From Paraburkholderia bryophila (lineage in GTDB: Bacteria; Pseudomonadota; Gammaproteobacteria; Burkholderiales; Burkholderiaceae): 64,000 nucleotides of DNA. The position numbers and the translations under genes were made by a program. The stretch covers positions 1,736,001 to 1,800,000 of the forward strand of contig NZ_JACCAS010000002.1 in assembly GCF_013409255.1 (NCBI RefSeq), read 5' to 3'. Under the pieces are notes generated by a model. It made no database searches, had not been told where the DNA came from, and was given only the letters and a program-made list of their open reading frames with translations. Positions 34,505-42,869 of the stretch are shown one piece after another. Numbering within the stretch: the stretch's first letter is position 1; each line of letters opens with the position of its first letter.

Positions 34505-35815
34505 ATGACCGACACTTCCGTAGCAACCGCCGGCGCGCCGCCGATGCTGCAAGGCTATCTGCGTAACGACGGCCGCAAGGGCATCCGCAATGTGGTCGCG
34601 GTGGCCTATCTGGTGGAATGCGCGCATCACGTGGCGCGTGAAATCGTCACGCAGTTCCGCGAGCCGCTCGACGCGTTCGACGACCCTTCCGCCGAGCGCG
34701 AACCGCCGGTGCATCTGATCGGCTTTCCCGGCTGTTATCCGAACAGCTATGCCGAGACGATGCTCGAACGGTTGACCACGCATCCCAACGTGGGTGCCGT
34801 GCTGTTCGTGTCGCTCGGCTGCGAGAGCATGAACAAGCACTATCTGGTGGACGCGGTGCGCGCAAGCGGCCGTCCGGTCGAAGTGCTGACGATCCAGGAA
34901 AAGGGCGGCACGCGCAGCACGATTCAATATGGCGTCGACTGGATTCGCGGCGTGCGCGAACAACTCGCCGCGCATCCGAAAGTGCCGATGGCGCTGAGCG
35001 AACTGGTGATCGGCACGATTTGCGGCGGCTCGGATGGCACCAGCGGCATCACCGCGAACCCGGCGGTGGGTCGCGCGTTCGATCATCTGATCGATGCGGG
35101 CGCAACGTGTATCTTCGAAGAAACCGGCGAACTGGTGGGCTGCGAATTTCATATGAAGACGCGTGCGGCGCGGCCGGAACTCGGCGATGAAATCGTGGCC
35201 TGCGTCGCGAAGGCGGCGCGCTATTACTCGATACTCGGCCACGGCAGTTTCGCGGTCGGCAATGCGGACGGCGGCCTCACCACGCAGGAAGAAAAATCGC
35301 TGGGCGCGTACGCGAAAAGCGGCGCGTCGCCGATTGTCGGCATCATCAAACCTGGCGATATTCCGCCGACCGGCGGCCTCTATCTGCTCGACGTGGTGCC
35401 GGACGGCGAGCCGCGCTTCGGCTTTCCCAACATCAGCGACAACGCGGAAATCGGCGAGCTGATCGCGTGCGGTGCGCATGTGATTCTGTTCACTACCGGA
35501 CGCGGCTCGGTGGTCGGCTCGGCGATCTCGCCGGTGATCAAGGTGTGCGCGAATCCCGCGACGTATCGCAATCTCGCGGGCGACATGGACGTCGACGCGG
35601 GCCGGATTCTCGAAGGCCGCGGCACGCTCGACGAAGTGGGCCGCGAAGTGTTCGAGCAAACGGTCGCGGTGTCGCGCGGCGCGGCGTCGAAATCGGAGAC
35701 GCTCGGGCATCAGGAGTTCATCCTGACATACAAGACGTTCGAACCGGTTGGGCCTGCGTGCTTGCCGTCGGGCGCCGCGCCGGCGCATCGGGTCGTCGCG
35801 ATCGAATCGCACTGA
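34505..35815 (+). CDS. UxaA-family dehydratase, large subunit
   Basis: A 436-residue protein matching the C-terminal part of altronate/galactarate dehydratases. Landmarks are GYLRNDGRKGIRNVVAVAYL, the cysteine segments GFPGCYPNSYAET and LFVSLGCESMNKHY, CGGSDGTSGITANPAVGRA and FEETGELVGCE. The cysteines probably bind iron, as in UxaA. The frame is open from GTG 34478, but ATG 34505 starts the conserved region more naturally. Known L-fuconate dehydratases of similar clusters are enolase-superfamily proteins; no such gene is here, so this split enzyme probably fills the step. Confidence 0.88.
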   Translation: MTDTSVATAGAPPMLQGYLRNDGRKGIRNVVAVAYLVECAHHVAREIVTQFREPLDAFDDPSAEREPPVHLIGFPGCYPNSYAETMLERLTTHPNVGAVLFVSLGCESMNKHYLVDAVRASGRPVEVLTIQEKGGTRSTIQYGVDWIRGVREQLAAHPKVPMALSELVIGTICGGSDGTSGITANPAVGRAFDHLIDAGATCIFEETGELVGCEFHMKTRAARPELGDEIVACVAKAARYYSILGHGSFAVGNADGGLTTQEEKSLGAYAKSGASPIVGIIKPGDIPPTGGLYLLDVVPDGEPRFGFPNISDNAEIGELIACGAHVILFTTGRGSVVGSAISPVIKVCANPATYRNLAGDMDVDAGRILEGRGTLDEVGREVFEQTVAVSRGAASKSETLGHQEFILTYKTFEPVGPACLPSGAAPAHRVVAIESH

Positions 35816-35942
35816 GCGCCCGGCAACCCGCCATGCAGCGCGCCGCGTTGCGCATGTGGCGGTGTCACCCTAGCAGGCCGGGCAAGCTGCGGGCAAATCT
35901 CGCCCGCCCATGTTAAAACGTAAAAAACAGGAGACGCGCTCC

Positions 35943-36983
35943 ATGACGGCAACGATCGGTTCGAAGATCGGGCAGCGGCGCCGCATCGGTCGCGGTGCGC
36001 TGCAAGTGAGTGGATTGGGACTCGGCACGGCGCCGCTCGGCGGCCTCTACCGCGATCTATCCGACGAAGAAGCCCACGCCACCATTGCCGCCGCGTGGGA
36101 CGCCGGTGTGCGCTATTTCGACACCGCGCCGCACTACGGCAACACGAAGGCCGAGCACCGTCTGGGCGACGTGTTGCGCCGTTATCCACGCAGCGAATAC
36201 GTGTTGTCGACCAAGGTCGGGCGCCGCTTCGTGCCGCGCACCACGCCGTTCGACGACAGGGAAGGCTGGCAAAATCCGCTGCCCTTCGAAGCGATTTACG
36301 ACTACACGCACGACGGCATTCTGCGTTCGTTCGAAGATAGCCAGCAGCGCCTCGGCATTGTCGAGATCGATATGCTGCTGGTGCACGACATTGGCCGCAT
36401 GACGCATGGCGACAATCATCTCCATTACTGGCGGCAATTGACTGAAGGCGGCGGCTTCCGAGCGTTGGACACGCTGCGCTCGTCGGGCGCGATCAAGGCT
36501 GTCGGACTCGGCGTCAACGAAGGCGCGGTAATACTTGATGCGATGGCCGAGTTCGATATCGATTGCGCGCTGCTCGCGGGCCGTTATACGCTGCTTGAGC
36601 AGACCACACTCGACGACCTGTTGCCGGCATGTGAAACGCGCGGCGTCAGCATCCTGTTAGGCGGCGCGTTTAACTCGGGCATTCTGGCGCGCGGCGTCGA
36701 AGGCGATCTGAAATTCAACTACGGCACAGCGCCGCGCGAAGTGATCGAGCGCGTCGCGCGGCTGGAAGCCGTGTGCCGAGTTCACGGCGTGCCGCTTGCT
36801 GCCGCTGCCTTGCAGTTTCCGTATGCGCACCCGGCGGTCGCCACCGTGTTGACCGGCGCGCGCAGTGCCGACGAATTGCGCGAGAACGTCGCGTCGTTCG
36901 AGCAGCCGATCCCCGCCGCGTTGTGGTCCGCGTTGCGCGGCGAAGGCTTGCTCGACAGCCGCGCGCCCGCGCCCGAGGACTAA
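35943..36983 (+). CDS. Aldo/keto reductase, L-fucose (D-threo-aldose) 1-dehydrogenase-like
   Basis: A 346-residue aldo/keto reductase: GLGLGTAPLGGLYRDLSDEE, catalytic Asp and Tyr in RYFDTAPHYG, the lysine in STKVGRRF and the histidine in LLVHDIGR. This subgroup contains D-threo-aldose/L-fucose dehydrogenases and pyridoxal 4-dehydrogenases, which oxidise the sugar to the lactone with NAD(P). With the lactonase-type gene seven bases downstream, sugar oxidation is the likely role. The frame is open from 35910; ATG 35943 is chosen, with AGGAGA nine bases upstream. Confidence 0.88.
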   Translation: MTATIGSKIGQRRRIGRGALQVSGLGLGTAPLGGLYRDLSDEEAHATIAAAWDAGVRYFDTAPHYGNTKAEHRLGDVLRRYPRSEYVLSTKVGRRFVPRTTPFDDREGWQNPLPFEAIYDYTHDGILRSFEDSQQRLGIVEIDMLLVHDIGRMTHGDNHLHYWRQLTEGGGFRALDTLRSSGAIKAVGLGVNEGAVILDAMAEFDIDCALLAGRYTLLEQTTLDDLLPACETRGVSILLGGAFNSGILARGVEGDLKFNYGTAPREVIERVARLEAVCRVHGVPLAAAALQFPYAHPAVATVLTGARSADELRENVASFEQPIPAALWSALRGEGLLDSRAPAPED

Positions 36984-36990
36984 TCTGACA

Positions 36991-37821
36991 ATGGCAATCG
37001 ATGCCCACCAGCACTATTGGGACCCCGCTCGCGGCGACTACGAGTGGCTGACGCCGGAACTGAAGCTGTTGTACCGGCCGTTCGGACCGGCGGATCTCAA
37101 ACCGTTGCGCGAACGCGCGGGCATCGAGCGAACGGTGGTGGTGCAGGCGGCGCCGACCCTCGACGAAACGCGTTATCTGCTGGACGTCGCGCGGCATGAG
37201 CCGTCCATTGCCGGTGTGGTCGGCTGGGTGCCGTTGCTGTTGCCCACCGCGCCCGCGCTGATCGAGGCGCTCGCGCACGAGCCGAAGTTCAAAGGCGTGC
37301 GGCCGATGCTGCAGGATTTACCGGACGACTCCTGGATTGCGAATCCCGATCTCGCGCCGGCGATCGAAGCACTGATCGCGCACGACCTGACTTTCGACGC
37401 GTTGATTTACGCCCGCCATGTCGAGCACTTCGACACCTTCGCGACGCGTTTTCCGGCGCTGCGCATCGTGGTCGATCATGGCGCGAAGCCGCCGATCCGC
37501 TACGGCCGCGCCAGCTACGCAGGTTGGGCCGACGCGATCACTCGGCTGGCGGCGTTGCCGAACGTGCAATGCAAGCTGTCGGGCCTCGTCACCGAAGCGT
37601 CGCTCGGGTGGACAGAAGACACGCTGCGGCCCTATGTCGAGCATCTGCTGAAGTCGTTCGGTCCGGCGCGCCTGATGTGGGGCAGCGACTGGCCGGTGCT
37701 CGATCTGAACGGCGATTATTTGCTGTGGCATTCGGTGGCGACCACCTTGCTCGCGTCGTTGAGCGACGACGAACGCGAAGCGGTGTTCGGCGGCAACGCC
37801 ACGGCGTTTTACCGGTTATGA
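36991..37821 (+). CDS. Amidohydrolase-family sugar lactonase (L-fuconolactonase-like)
   Basis: A 276-residue amidohydrolase of the COG3618 group, TIM barrel with one metal. It shows the HxH motif in AIDAHQHYWDP, a later histidine in VVDHGAKPP and the catalytic aspartate in MWGSDWPVLDLNG. Members of this group hydrolyse sugar lactones such as L-fucono-1,5-lactone and L-rhamnono-lactone. The position between the sugar dehydrogenase and the dehydrogenase/hydrolase genes supports lactone opening. A longer frame begins at 36865 inside the upstream gene; ATG 36991 is the start. Confidence 0.88.
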   Translation: MAIDAHQHYWDPARGDYEWLTPELKLLYRPFGPADLKPLRERAGIERTVVVQAAPTLDETRYLLDVARHEPSIAGVVGWVPLLLPTAPALIEALAHEPKFKGVRPMLQDLPDDSWIANPDLAPAIEALIAHDLTFDALIYARHVEHFDTFATRFPALRIVVDHGAKPPIRYGRASYAGWADAITRLAALPNVQCKLSGLVTEASLGWTEDTLRPYVEHLLKSFGPARLMWGSDWPVLDLNGDYLLWHSVATTLLASLSDDEREAVFGGNATAFYRL

Positions 37822-37866
37822 ACTGACGAAGCGAAACAAGACAAGCCCATTCAACTGGAGTCGTAG

Positions 37867-38610
37867 ATGACACAAAGACTGGCTGGCAAGACGGCCCTGA
37901 TTACCGCGGCGGGACAAGGCATTGGCCTCGCCACCGCCGAACTCTTCGCACGCGAAGGCGCACGCGTGATCGCGACGGATATCCGCATCGACGGGCTGGC
38001 CGGCAAGCCGGTCGAGGCGCGTCGGCTCGACGTGCTCGACGGCGCGGCGATCAAGGCGCTGGCCGCCGAACTCGGCCCGATCGACGTGCTGTTCAACTGC
38101 GCGGGCTTCGTGCATGCGGGCAATATTCTCGACTGCAGCGAAGAGGATTGGGACTTCGCGTTCGACCTCAACGCCAAAGCCATGTACCGGATGATCCGCG
38201 CGTTCCTGCCGGCCATGCTGGAGAAAGGCGGCGGGTCGATCATCAATATGTCGTCGGCGGCGTCGAGCGTGAAGGGCGTGCCGAACCGCTTTGCGTACAG
38301 CGCGTCGAAGGCGGCGGTGATCGGTTTGACCAAGTCGGTCGCGGCAGACTTCATCACGCGTGGTGTACGCTGTAACGCGATTTGCCCGGGCACGGTGGCT
38401 TCGCCGTCGCTCGAACAGCGAATCGTCGCGCAGGCCCAGGCGCAGGGCGCGACGCTGGATGCCGTGCAGGCCGCCTTCGTCGCGCGTCAGCCGATGGGCC
38501 GCATCGGCAAGCCTGAAGAAATCGCTGCGTTGGCGCTGTATCTCGCGTCCGACGAATCGTCGTTCACCACGGGCCACGCGCACGTGATCGACGGCGGTTG
38601 GTCGAATTGA
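37867..38610 (+). CDS. SDR oxidoreductase, probable 2-keto-3-deoxy-L-fuconate dehydrogenase
   Basis: A 247-residue short-chain dehydrogenase. The dinucleotide motif is LITAAGQGIGLA, with an Asp after strand 2 (ATDIRI) that favours NAD. The catalytic residues are Ser in IINMSSAAS and Tyr/Lys in YSASKAAV. In L-fucose/L-rhamnose oxidation clusters an SDR of this type converts the 2-keto-3-deoxy acid to the 2,4-diketo acid, which the neighbouring FAH-type hydrolase then cleaves. ATG 37867 follows a weak TGGAG ribosome site. Confidence 0.9.
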   Translation: MTQRLAGKTALITAAGQGIGLATAELFAREGARVIATDIRIDGLAGKPVEARRLDVLDGAAIKALAAELGPIDVLFNCAGFVHAGNILDCSEEDWDFAFDLNAKAMYRMIRAFLPAMLEKGGGSIINMSSAASSVKGVPNRFAYSASKAAVIGLTKSVAADFITRGVRCNAICPGTVASPSLEQRIVAQAQAQGATLDAVQAAFVARQPMGRIGKPEEIAALALYLASDESSFTTGHAHVIDGGWSN

Positions 38611-38681
38611 CGCAAGCTAATGCACACTGACGCGCACGGATTGACGAACCGAACACCCTTGAACGATAGGAAAGTGCCACG

Positions 38682-39530
38682 ATGAAACTGCTTCGTTATG
38701 GGCCGAAAGGCCAGGAAAAGCCGGGCTTGCTCGACGCGCAAGGCAAGATTCGCGATCTGTCCGGCGTGGTCGCCGATATCGACGGCGCAGCGTTGACCGA
38801 TGAAGGCCTCGCCAAACTGCGCGCGCTCGATCCGGCGTCGTTGCCGGTGGTGGAAGGCAATCCGCGCATGGGACCGTGCGTCGGCAAGATCGGCAAGTTC
38901 ATCTGCATCGGGCTGAATTACGCGGATCACGCGGCGGAATCGAATCTGCCGGTGCCGGCCGAGCCCGTCATCTTCAACAAGTGGACGAGCGCGATCACCG
39001 GTCCGAACGACAACGTCGAAATTCCGCGCGGTTCGAAGAAGACCGATTGGGAAGTGGAACTGGGCGTGGTGATCGGCAAGCCGGCGAAATACGTCGACGA
39101 AGCCAACGCGCTCGACTACGTCGCCGGTTATTGCGTGATCAACGACGTGTCGGAACGCGAATGGCAGATTGAACGCGGCGGCACGTGGGACAAGGGCAAG
39201 GGCTTCGACACATTCGGCCCGATCGGTCCGTGGGTCGTCACGCGCGACGAAGTGGCCGACCCGCAGAATCTGAGCTTGTGGCTTGAGGTGGACGGCCACC
39301 GTTATCAGAACGGCAGCACGAAGACGATGGTGTTTGGCGTCGCCAAGCTGGTTTCGTACGTGTCGCAGTGCATGAGCCTGCAACCGGGCGACGTGATCTC
39401 GACCGGCACGCCGCCGGGTGTCGGCATGGGCGTGAAGCCGAATCCGGTGTATCTGAAGCCGGGGCAGACGATTCGCCTGGGTATCGAAGGTCTCGGCGAG
39501 CAGATGCAGAAGACCTACGCGGCGGAGTAA
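38682..39530 (+). CDS. FAH-family hydrolase, probable 2,4-diketo-3-deoxy-L-fuconate hydrolase
   Basis: A 282-residue fumarylacetoacetate-hydrolase-fold enzyme. Metal ligands are visible as ExE in TDWEVELGVVIG and Asp in YCVINDVSERE; the region KFICIGLNYADHAAE is typical. In this context it should cleave the 2,4-diketo-3-deoxy acid to pyruvate and L-lactate, the last step of the oxidative fucose/rhamnose route. The alternative is another acylpyruvase activity. AGGAAAG lies before ATG 38682, and a strong terminator ends the operon. Confidence 0.9.
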   Translation: MKLLRYGPKGQEKPGLLDAQGKIRDLSGVVADIDGAALTDEGLAKLRALDPASLPVVEGNPRMGPCVGKIGKFICIGLNYADHAAESNLPVPAEPVIFNKWTSAITGPNDNVEIPRGSKKTDWEVELGVVIGKPAKYVDEANALDYVAGYCVINDVSEREWQIERGGTWDKGKGFDTFGPIGPWVVTRDEVADPQNLSLWLEVDGHRYQNGSTKTMVFGVAKLVSYVSQCMSLQPGDVISTGTPPGVGMGVKPNPVYLKPGQTIRLGIEGLGEQMQKTYAAE

Positions 39531-39601
39531 GTCGCGCAGGTTTTTGGGGCACCGCTGCGGGCACGACTGGAAGCTCGACCCGCAGCGTAACCAGAAAGTA
39601 G

Positions 39602-39636
39602 AAAGGCCGTTCCGGCGTTAAGCCGGAACGGCCTTT
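39602..39636. terminator. Bidirectional terminator after the sugar operon
   Basis: Perfect 15-bp stem (AAAGGCCGTTCCGGC and complement) with a 5-base loop lies between the FAH gene and the convergent thioesterase gene, A-rich on one side and T-rich on the other. Confidence 0.93.
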
Positions 39637-39670
39637 GTCATTGTCATCCGGGCGCGGAAGGTCGGCGTTC

Positions 39671-40105
39671 TTATGCCGTCGGCTCGTGCTCGCCCGACTC
39701 GCCGATGCGGTTGATCGTGCCCTGCGCCACGGCGACCAGCTTCTCGCGGTCGCCATCCATCACATAGATGTTGCATTGGCAGGTCGCCTGGGAGCGGCCC
39801 GCGAACACCACCTTGGCCCGCGCGATCAGCGTGCCGTTCATCACCGGACGCAAATAGTTGATCTTGAACTCGCCGGTGACCACCCTCGGCCCCAGCGACA
39901 GCGCACCGGCAAACGTCAGCGCGTTATCGGCAAGGTAGCTGATGACCCCGCCATGCACGAAGCCGTGCTGTTGTCGCAGTTCATCGCGGATCGGTAGGCA
40001 CAGCGTCAGCTCGTTAGTGGCGGTGTGCATCAACTCGGCGCCAAGGAGCATGCTGAACGGCTGGGCATGCAGCGCGCCGCGCGCCCGGTCGAGGAGGTCG
40101 GTCAT
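39671..40105 (-). CDS. PaaI-family hotdog-fold thioesterase
   Basis: A 144-residue hotdog thioesterase. The family signature is QQHGFVHGGVISYLADNALT, with the catalytic HG-GV-D arrangement, followed by VVTGEFKINYLRPVMNGTLI. PaaI-like enzymes hydrolyse acyl- or aryl-CoA thioesters; the substrate here is unknown. The frame is open from 40195, but ATG 40105 has AAGGAATCACG just upstream and gives the normal length. Confidence 0.9.
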   Translation of the reverse strand: MTDLLDRARGALHAQPFSMLLGAELMHTATNELTLCLPIRDELRQQHGFVHGGVISYLADNALTFAGALSLGPRVVTGEFKINYLRPVMNGTLIARAKVVFAGRSQATCQCNIYVMDGDREKLVAVAQGTINRIGESGEHEPTA

Positions 40106-40303
40106 CGTGATTCCTTGGGGCGAGGCCCGCAGTGAGATCCGCACGGGAGTGCGTTGTGCAGTCCTTACCCACTCTAGGAAGCGCTGACGCGTCACGTCAA
40201 GGTGAATCGGAAAGATGTGCGTGGCATTGTTGTGAAAAATGACCGGAATTGCGAAATTGGGCGATGAAAAGGGGTGGTAAGACGATCTTTGCCGACATTG
40301 ATC

Positions 40304-40330
40304 TCAAGCAAAGTTCAGCGTTGCCGTTAA
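40304..40330 (+). promoter_or_regulatory. Putative FliA (sigma28) promoter of the second chemoreceptor
   Basis: TCAAG (40304-40308), 14 bases, then GCCGTTAA (40323-40330), with the spacing of the enterobacterial FliA consensus. The predicted start is about 35 bases before ATG 40374. The -10 octamer is identical to that of the chemoreceptor gene at 45-1721. Confidence 0.65.
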
Positions 40331-40373
40331 CCCTGACGTAGCTCCCGTCATTCTTTGCTTTCAGGTGTTCACG

Positions 40374-41996
40374 ATGTTCAGCAAGATCAAGGTCGCATCC
40401 GGCCTGTTGTGTGTTCTGGCCGCGTTCTGCGTTTTTCAGCTGGTTACGGTGGGATTGGGGTTCTGGTCGCTCACGCGTACTCATGACGACGTCGGCGATC
40501 TGTCGAATATCGCGTTGAAGCAGGTCGACGCAGTCAATGAAACGACCCAGCATCTGATGGATGCGCGAATCAATCTGTCGCGCGCCGGTACGCGCATGGT
40601 GCGCGGCGGCGGCGAGCCGGCCGACATCGTGCAGCACGCCCGCGAACAGCTCGCGGTCGCCGATCAGTCTTTCGCCGCTTTCATGGGCGCCGAAAAGACC
40701 AGCGACGAGAACAGCGCGCGCGCCGCCGCGCTCGCCGACCGGTATAAAAAGCTCCACGACGCGCTCGCGGAGCTCGTGCAGTTCCTCGATGGCAACAATA
40801 TTCAGGCGTTCCTCGATCAGCCGACCCAGTCGTTCCAGGATGCTTACCTCGTCGAGTCGCACAACTTCGTGCAATTCGGCAATGCCGCTAGCCGTGCATC
40901 GCTCGATTCGATCGATACGCGCATGGCCATGTTTCGCGGTGTGAGCATCGCGATTCTGGTGCTGCTGGTGGTGGGCACGGCCGCCGTCTACGCGGCGCTG
41001 CGCCGCGGCGTGGTGGCGCCGCTGGAAGAAGCGGGCCGTCACTTCGACCGTATTGCGCTGGGGCGCCTCGACCAGCCGATCGCGTCGCGCGGCACCAACG
41101 AAATCGGCCGCCTGTTCTCGGGCCTCGCCAAGATGCAGGCGAGCGTCGCGCGCACCGTGCAGACCGTGCGCGAATCCGCCGACTCGATTCACCTCGGCGC
41201 CGACGAAATCGCGACCGGCAACGCCGATCTGTCGGCGCGCACTGAAAACCAGGCGGCGTCGCTGGAAGAAACCGCGTCGAGCATGGAAGAGCTGACGGCC
41301 ACGGTTCGCCAGAACGCCGATCACGCCCGCGAAGCCAATGCGCTCGCCGAAACCGCGCTGGAGGCGACCTCGCGCGGCAGCGAAGTGGTCAACCAGGTGG
41401 TCGACAAGATGCGCGGCATTGCGCAGAGCTCGGACAAGATCGCGGAAATCATTTCGGTGATCGACGGCATTGCGTTCCAGACCAATATCCTCGCGCTGAA
41501 TGCGGCCGTGGAAGCGGCGCGCGCGGGCGAGCAGGGCCGTGGCTTTGCGGTGGTGGCCGGCGAAGTGCGTGGCCTCGCTCAGCGCAGCGCTCAGTCGGCG
41601 AAGGAAATCAAGACGCTGATCAGCGAATCGGTCGCCGAGATTCAGGGCGGTTCGACGCTGGTCGAGCATGCCGGCGAGGCGATGAGCAACGTGTCCACGT
41701 CGATTTCGCGCGTCACGCAGATGATGGCGGAAATCAGCGCGTCGTCGCTCGAGCAGAGCACGGGGATCGAGCAGGTCAACCAGGCGGTCGTGCAGATGGA
41801 TGAGATGACGCAGCAGAACGCGGCGCTGGTCGAACAGGCTGCGGCGGCGGCAGCTTCGCTGCATCAGCAGACGCAACAATTGAAGCAGGCCGTTTCTGTG
41901 TTCGAAATTTCGGCAACTGTGTTGCGCACGCAACATTTCGACGACGTGCGCGGGCAAACCGGCGGAATGGCGTTGTCTGGCATGCGCGCAATTTAA
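40374..41996 (+). CDS. Methyl-accepting chemotaxis protein (Tar/Tsr type)
   Basis: A 540-residue classical transmembrane chemoreceptor: first membrane helix SGLLCVLAAFCVFQLVTVG, a four-helix periplasmic ligand domain of about 150 residues, second membrane helix GVSIAILVLLVVGTAAVYAA, a HAMP domain and the signalling hairpin with tip [20 protein letters not shown] and [20 protein letters not shown]. Methylation-region motifs ([32 protein letters not shown]) are present. No CheR-tether pentapeptide is visible at the C-terminus. The ligand is unknown. ATG 40374 follows CAGGTG. Confidence 0.95.
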   Translation: MFSKIKVASGLLCVLAAFCVFQLVTVGLGFWSLTRTHDDVGDLSNIALKQVDAVNETTQHLMDARINLSRAGTRMVRGGGEPADIVQHAREQLAVADQSFAAFMGAEKTSDENSARAAALADRYKKLHDALAELVQFLDGNNIQAFLDQPTQSFQDAYLVESHNFVQFGNAASRASLDSIDTRMAMFRGVSIAILVLLVVGTAAVYAALRRGVVAPLEEAGRHFDRIALGRLDQPIASRGTNEIGRLFSGLAKMQASVARTVQTVRESADSIHLGADEIATGNADLSARTENQAASLEETASSMEELTATVRQNADHAREANALAETALEATSRGSEVVNQVVDKMRGIAQSSDKIAEIISVIDGIAFQTNILALNAAVEAARAGEQGRGFAVVAGEVRGLAQRSAQSAKEIKTLISESVAEIQGGSTLVEHAGEAMSNVSTSISRVTQMMAEISASSLEQSTGIEQVNQAVVQMDEMTQQNAALVEQAAAAAASLHQQTQQLKQAVSVFEISATVLRTQHFDDVRGQTGGMALSGMRAI

Positions 41997-42043
41997 GCAT
42001 CGCGGCGCTCAGAAACGCTTAAAAAGAAAGCAGCAGACAAAAG

Positions 42044-42071
42044 AAAATGGCCCGCCGAAGCGGGCCATTTT
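42044..42071. terminator. Bidirectional terminator between chemoreceptor and cold-shock genes
   Basis: Perfect 12-bp stem AAAATGGCCCGC/GCGGGCCATTTT with tetraloop CGAA, A-rich and T-rich flanks, between convergent genes. Confidence 0.92.
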
Positions 42072-42118
42072 GCATCAGACGCAAGCGCCTAAGGGTGCCT
42101 CAAAGTACCTGAAGGTAC

Positions 42119-42322
42119 TTAGGCCGGCTGGATGTTCGCAGCCTGCTTGCCCTTCGGGCCTTGCTTAACTTCGAACGTCACTTTCTGGTTTTCCTGCAGG
42201 GACTTGAAGCCGCTGCCTTGAACTTCCGAAAAGTGCGCAAACAGGTCTTCGCCGCCGTCGTCCGGCGTGATGAAGCCAAAGCCCTTTGCATCGTTAAACC
42301 ACTTCACAGTACCTGTTGCCAT
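42119..42322 (-). CDS. Cold-shock domain protein (CspA family)
   Basis: A 67-residue single cold-shock domain that binds single-stranded RNA/DNA and acts as an RNA chaperone. RNP1 is KGFGFITPD and RNP2 is LFAHFSEV, with the normal N-terminus [17 protein letters not shown]. The frame is open from 42352; ATG 42322 is the conserved start. The upstream region to 42540 is divergent from a small gene and could carry a long leader as in cspA, but I see no cold-box sequence that I would name. Confidence 0.96.
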   Translation of the reverse strand: MATGTVKWFNDAKGFGFITPDDGGEDLFAHFSEVQGSGFKSLQENQKVTFEVKQGPKGKQAANIQPA

Positions 42323-42540
42323 TTTTGATCCAATAAATGTTGTGTGTTGCATTCGCGACCGCTATTTCTCAACGTGAGATCGAGCGCGAAGTACGAGTTG
42401 TATCACGTCTTTATGATGGACGCCAATCAACCAGTATTCGGGTATTCCCCCGCTCGGGCCCTTTTGAGGCCTGAAAAGCATTTTTAAGAGGGCTCCGCCC
42501 GGTAGGGTAAACTGTTTGTATTACTCTTCCAGGAAAAACA

Positions 42541-42816
42541 TTGACACATTATTTGCAGGAAGAACTTACGTCGTTCTGGAGTCGTTTGACCCCCTATCTG
42601 GCGATATTGGAGTCTAAATCTCCTCAGGAAGACACCCCGGACCCGATCGGCCGCATCACCGTGGATGCCGAAGACCGTCAGGCTTTCGCCCTCCACACGA
42701 CTGATAAAAAGCCGCTCGGCGACACGTCGGATACCCCCACCGGACACAGCGCCACTTATATGCGTTTCAAATCAGCCGACAGCGGCTGGGGTCCTTGGGA
42801 ACGCGAAGAGTATTGA
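42541..42816 (+). CDS. Conserved small hypothetical protein
   Basis: A 91-residue soluble, acidic protein from a TTG start (42541), with CCAGGAAAAACA just upstream as a ribosome site. It starts with a helical LTHYLQEELTSFWSRLTPYL and ends with aromatic GWGPWEREEY. No signal peptide, membrane segment or known motif is seen. It sits between the divergent cold-shock gene and the convergent epimerase gene. Codon use matches its neighbours, which supports it being real. Function unknown. Confidence 0.68.
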   Translation: MTHYLQEELTSFWSRLTPYLAILESKSPQEDTPDPIGRITVDAEDRQAFALHTTDKKPLGDTSDTPTGHSATYMRFKSADSGWGPWEREEY

Positions 42817-42869
42817 TCGACCAGGCGGTCGGCTCATGGGCCGATGCCCGGCGAGACGCTGACCGCCGC

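Noticed and set aside
40340..40373. Possible sigma54 or sigma70 promoter directly before the second chemoreceptor
   Set aside because: No acceptable spacing of elements; the FliA-type pair at 40304-40330 explains the gene better.
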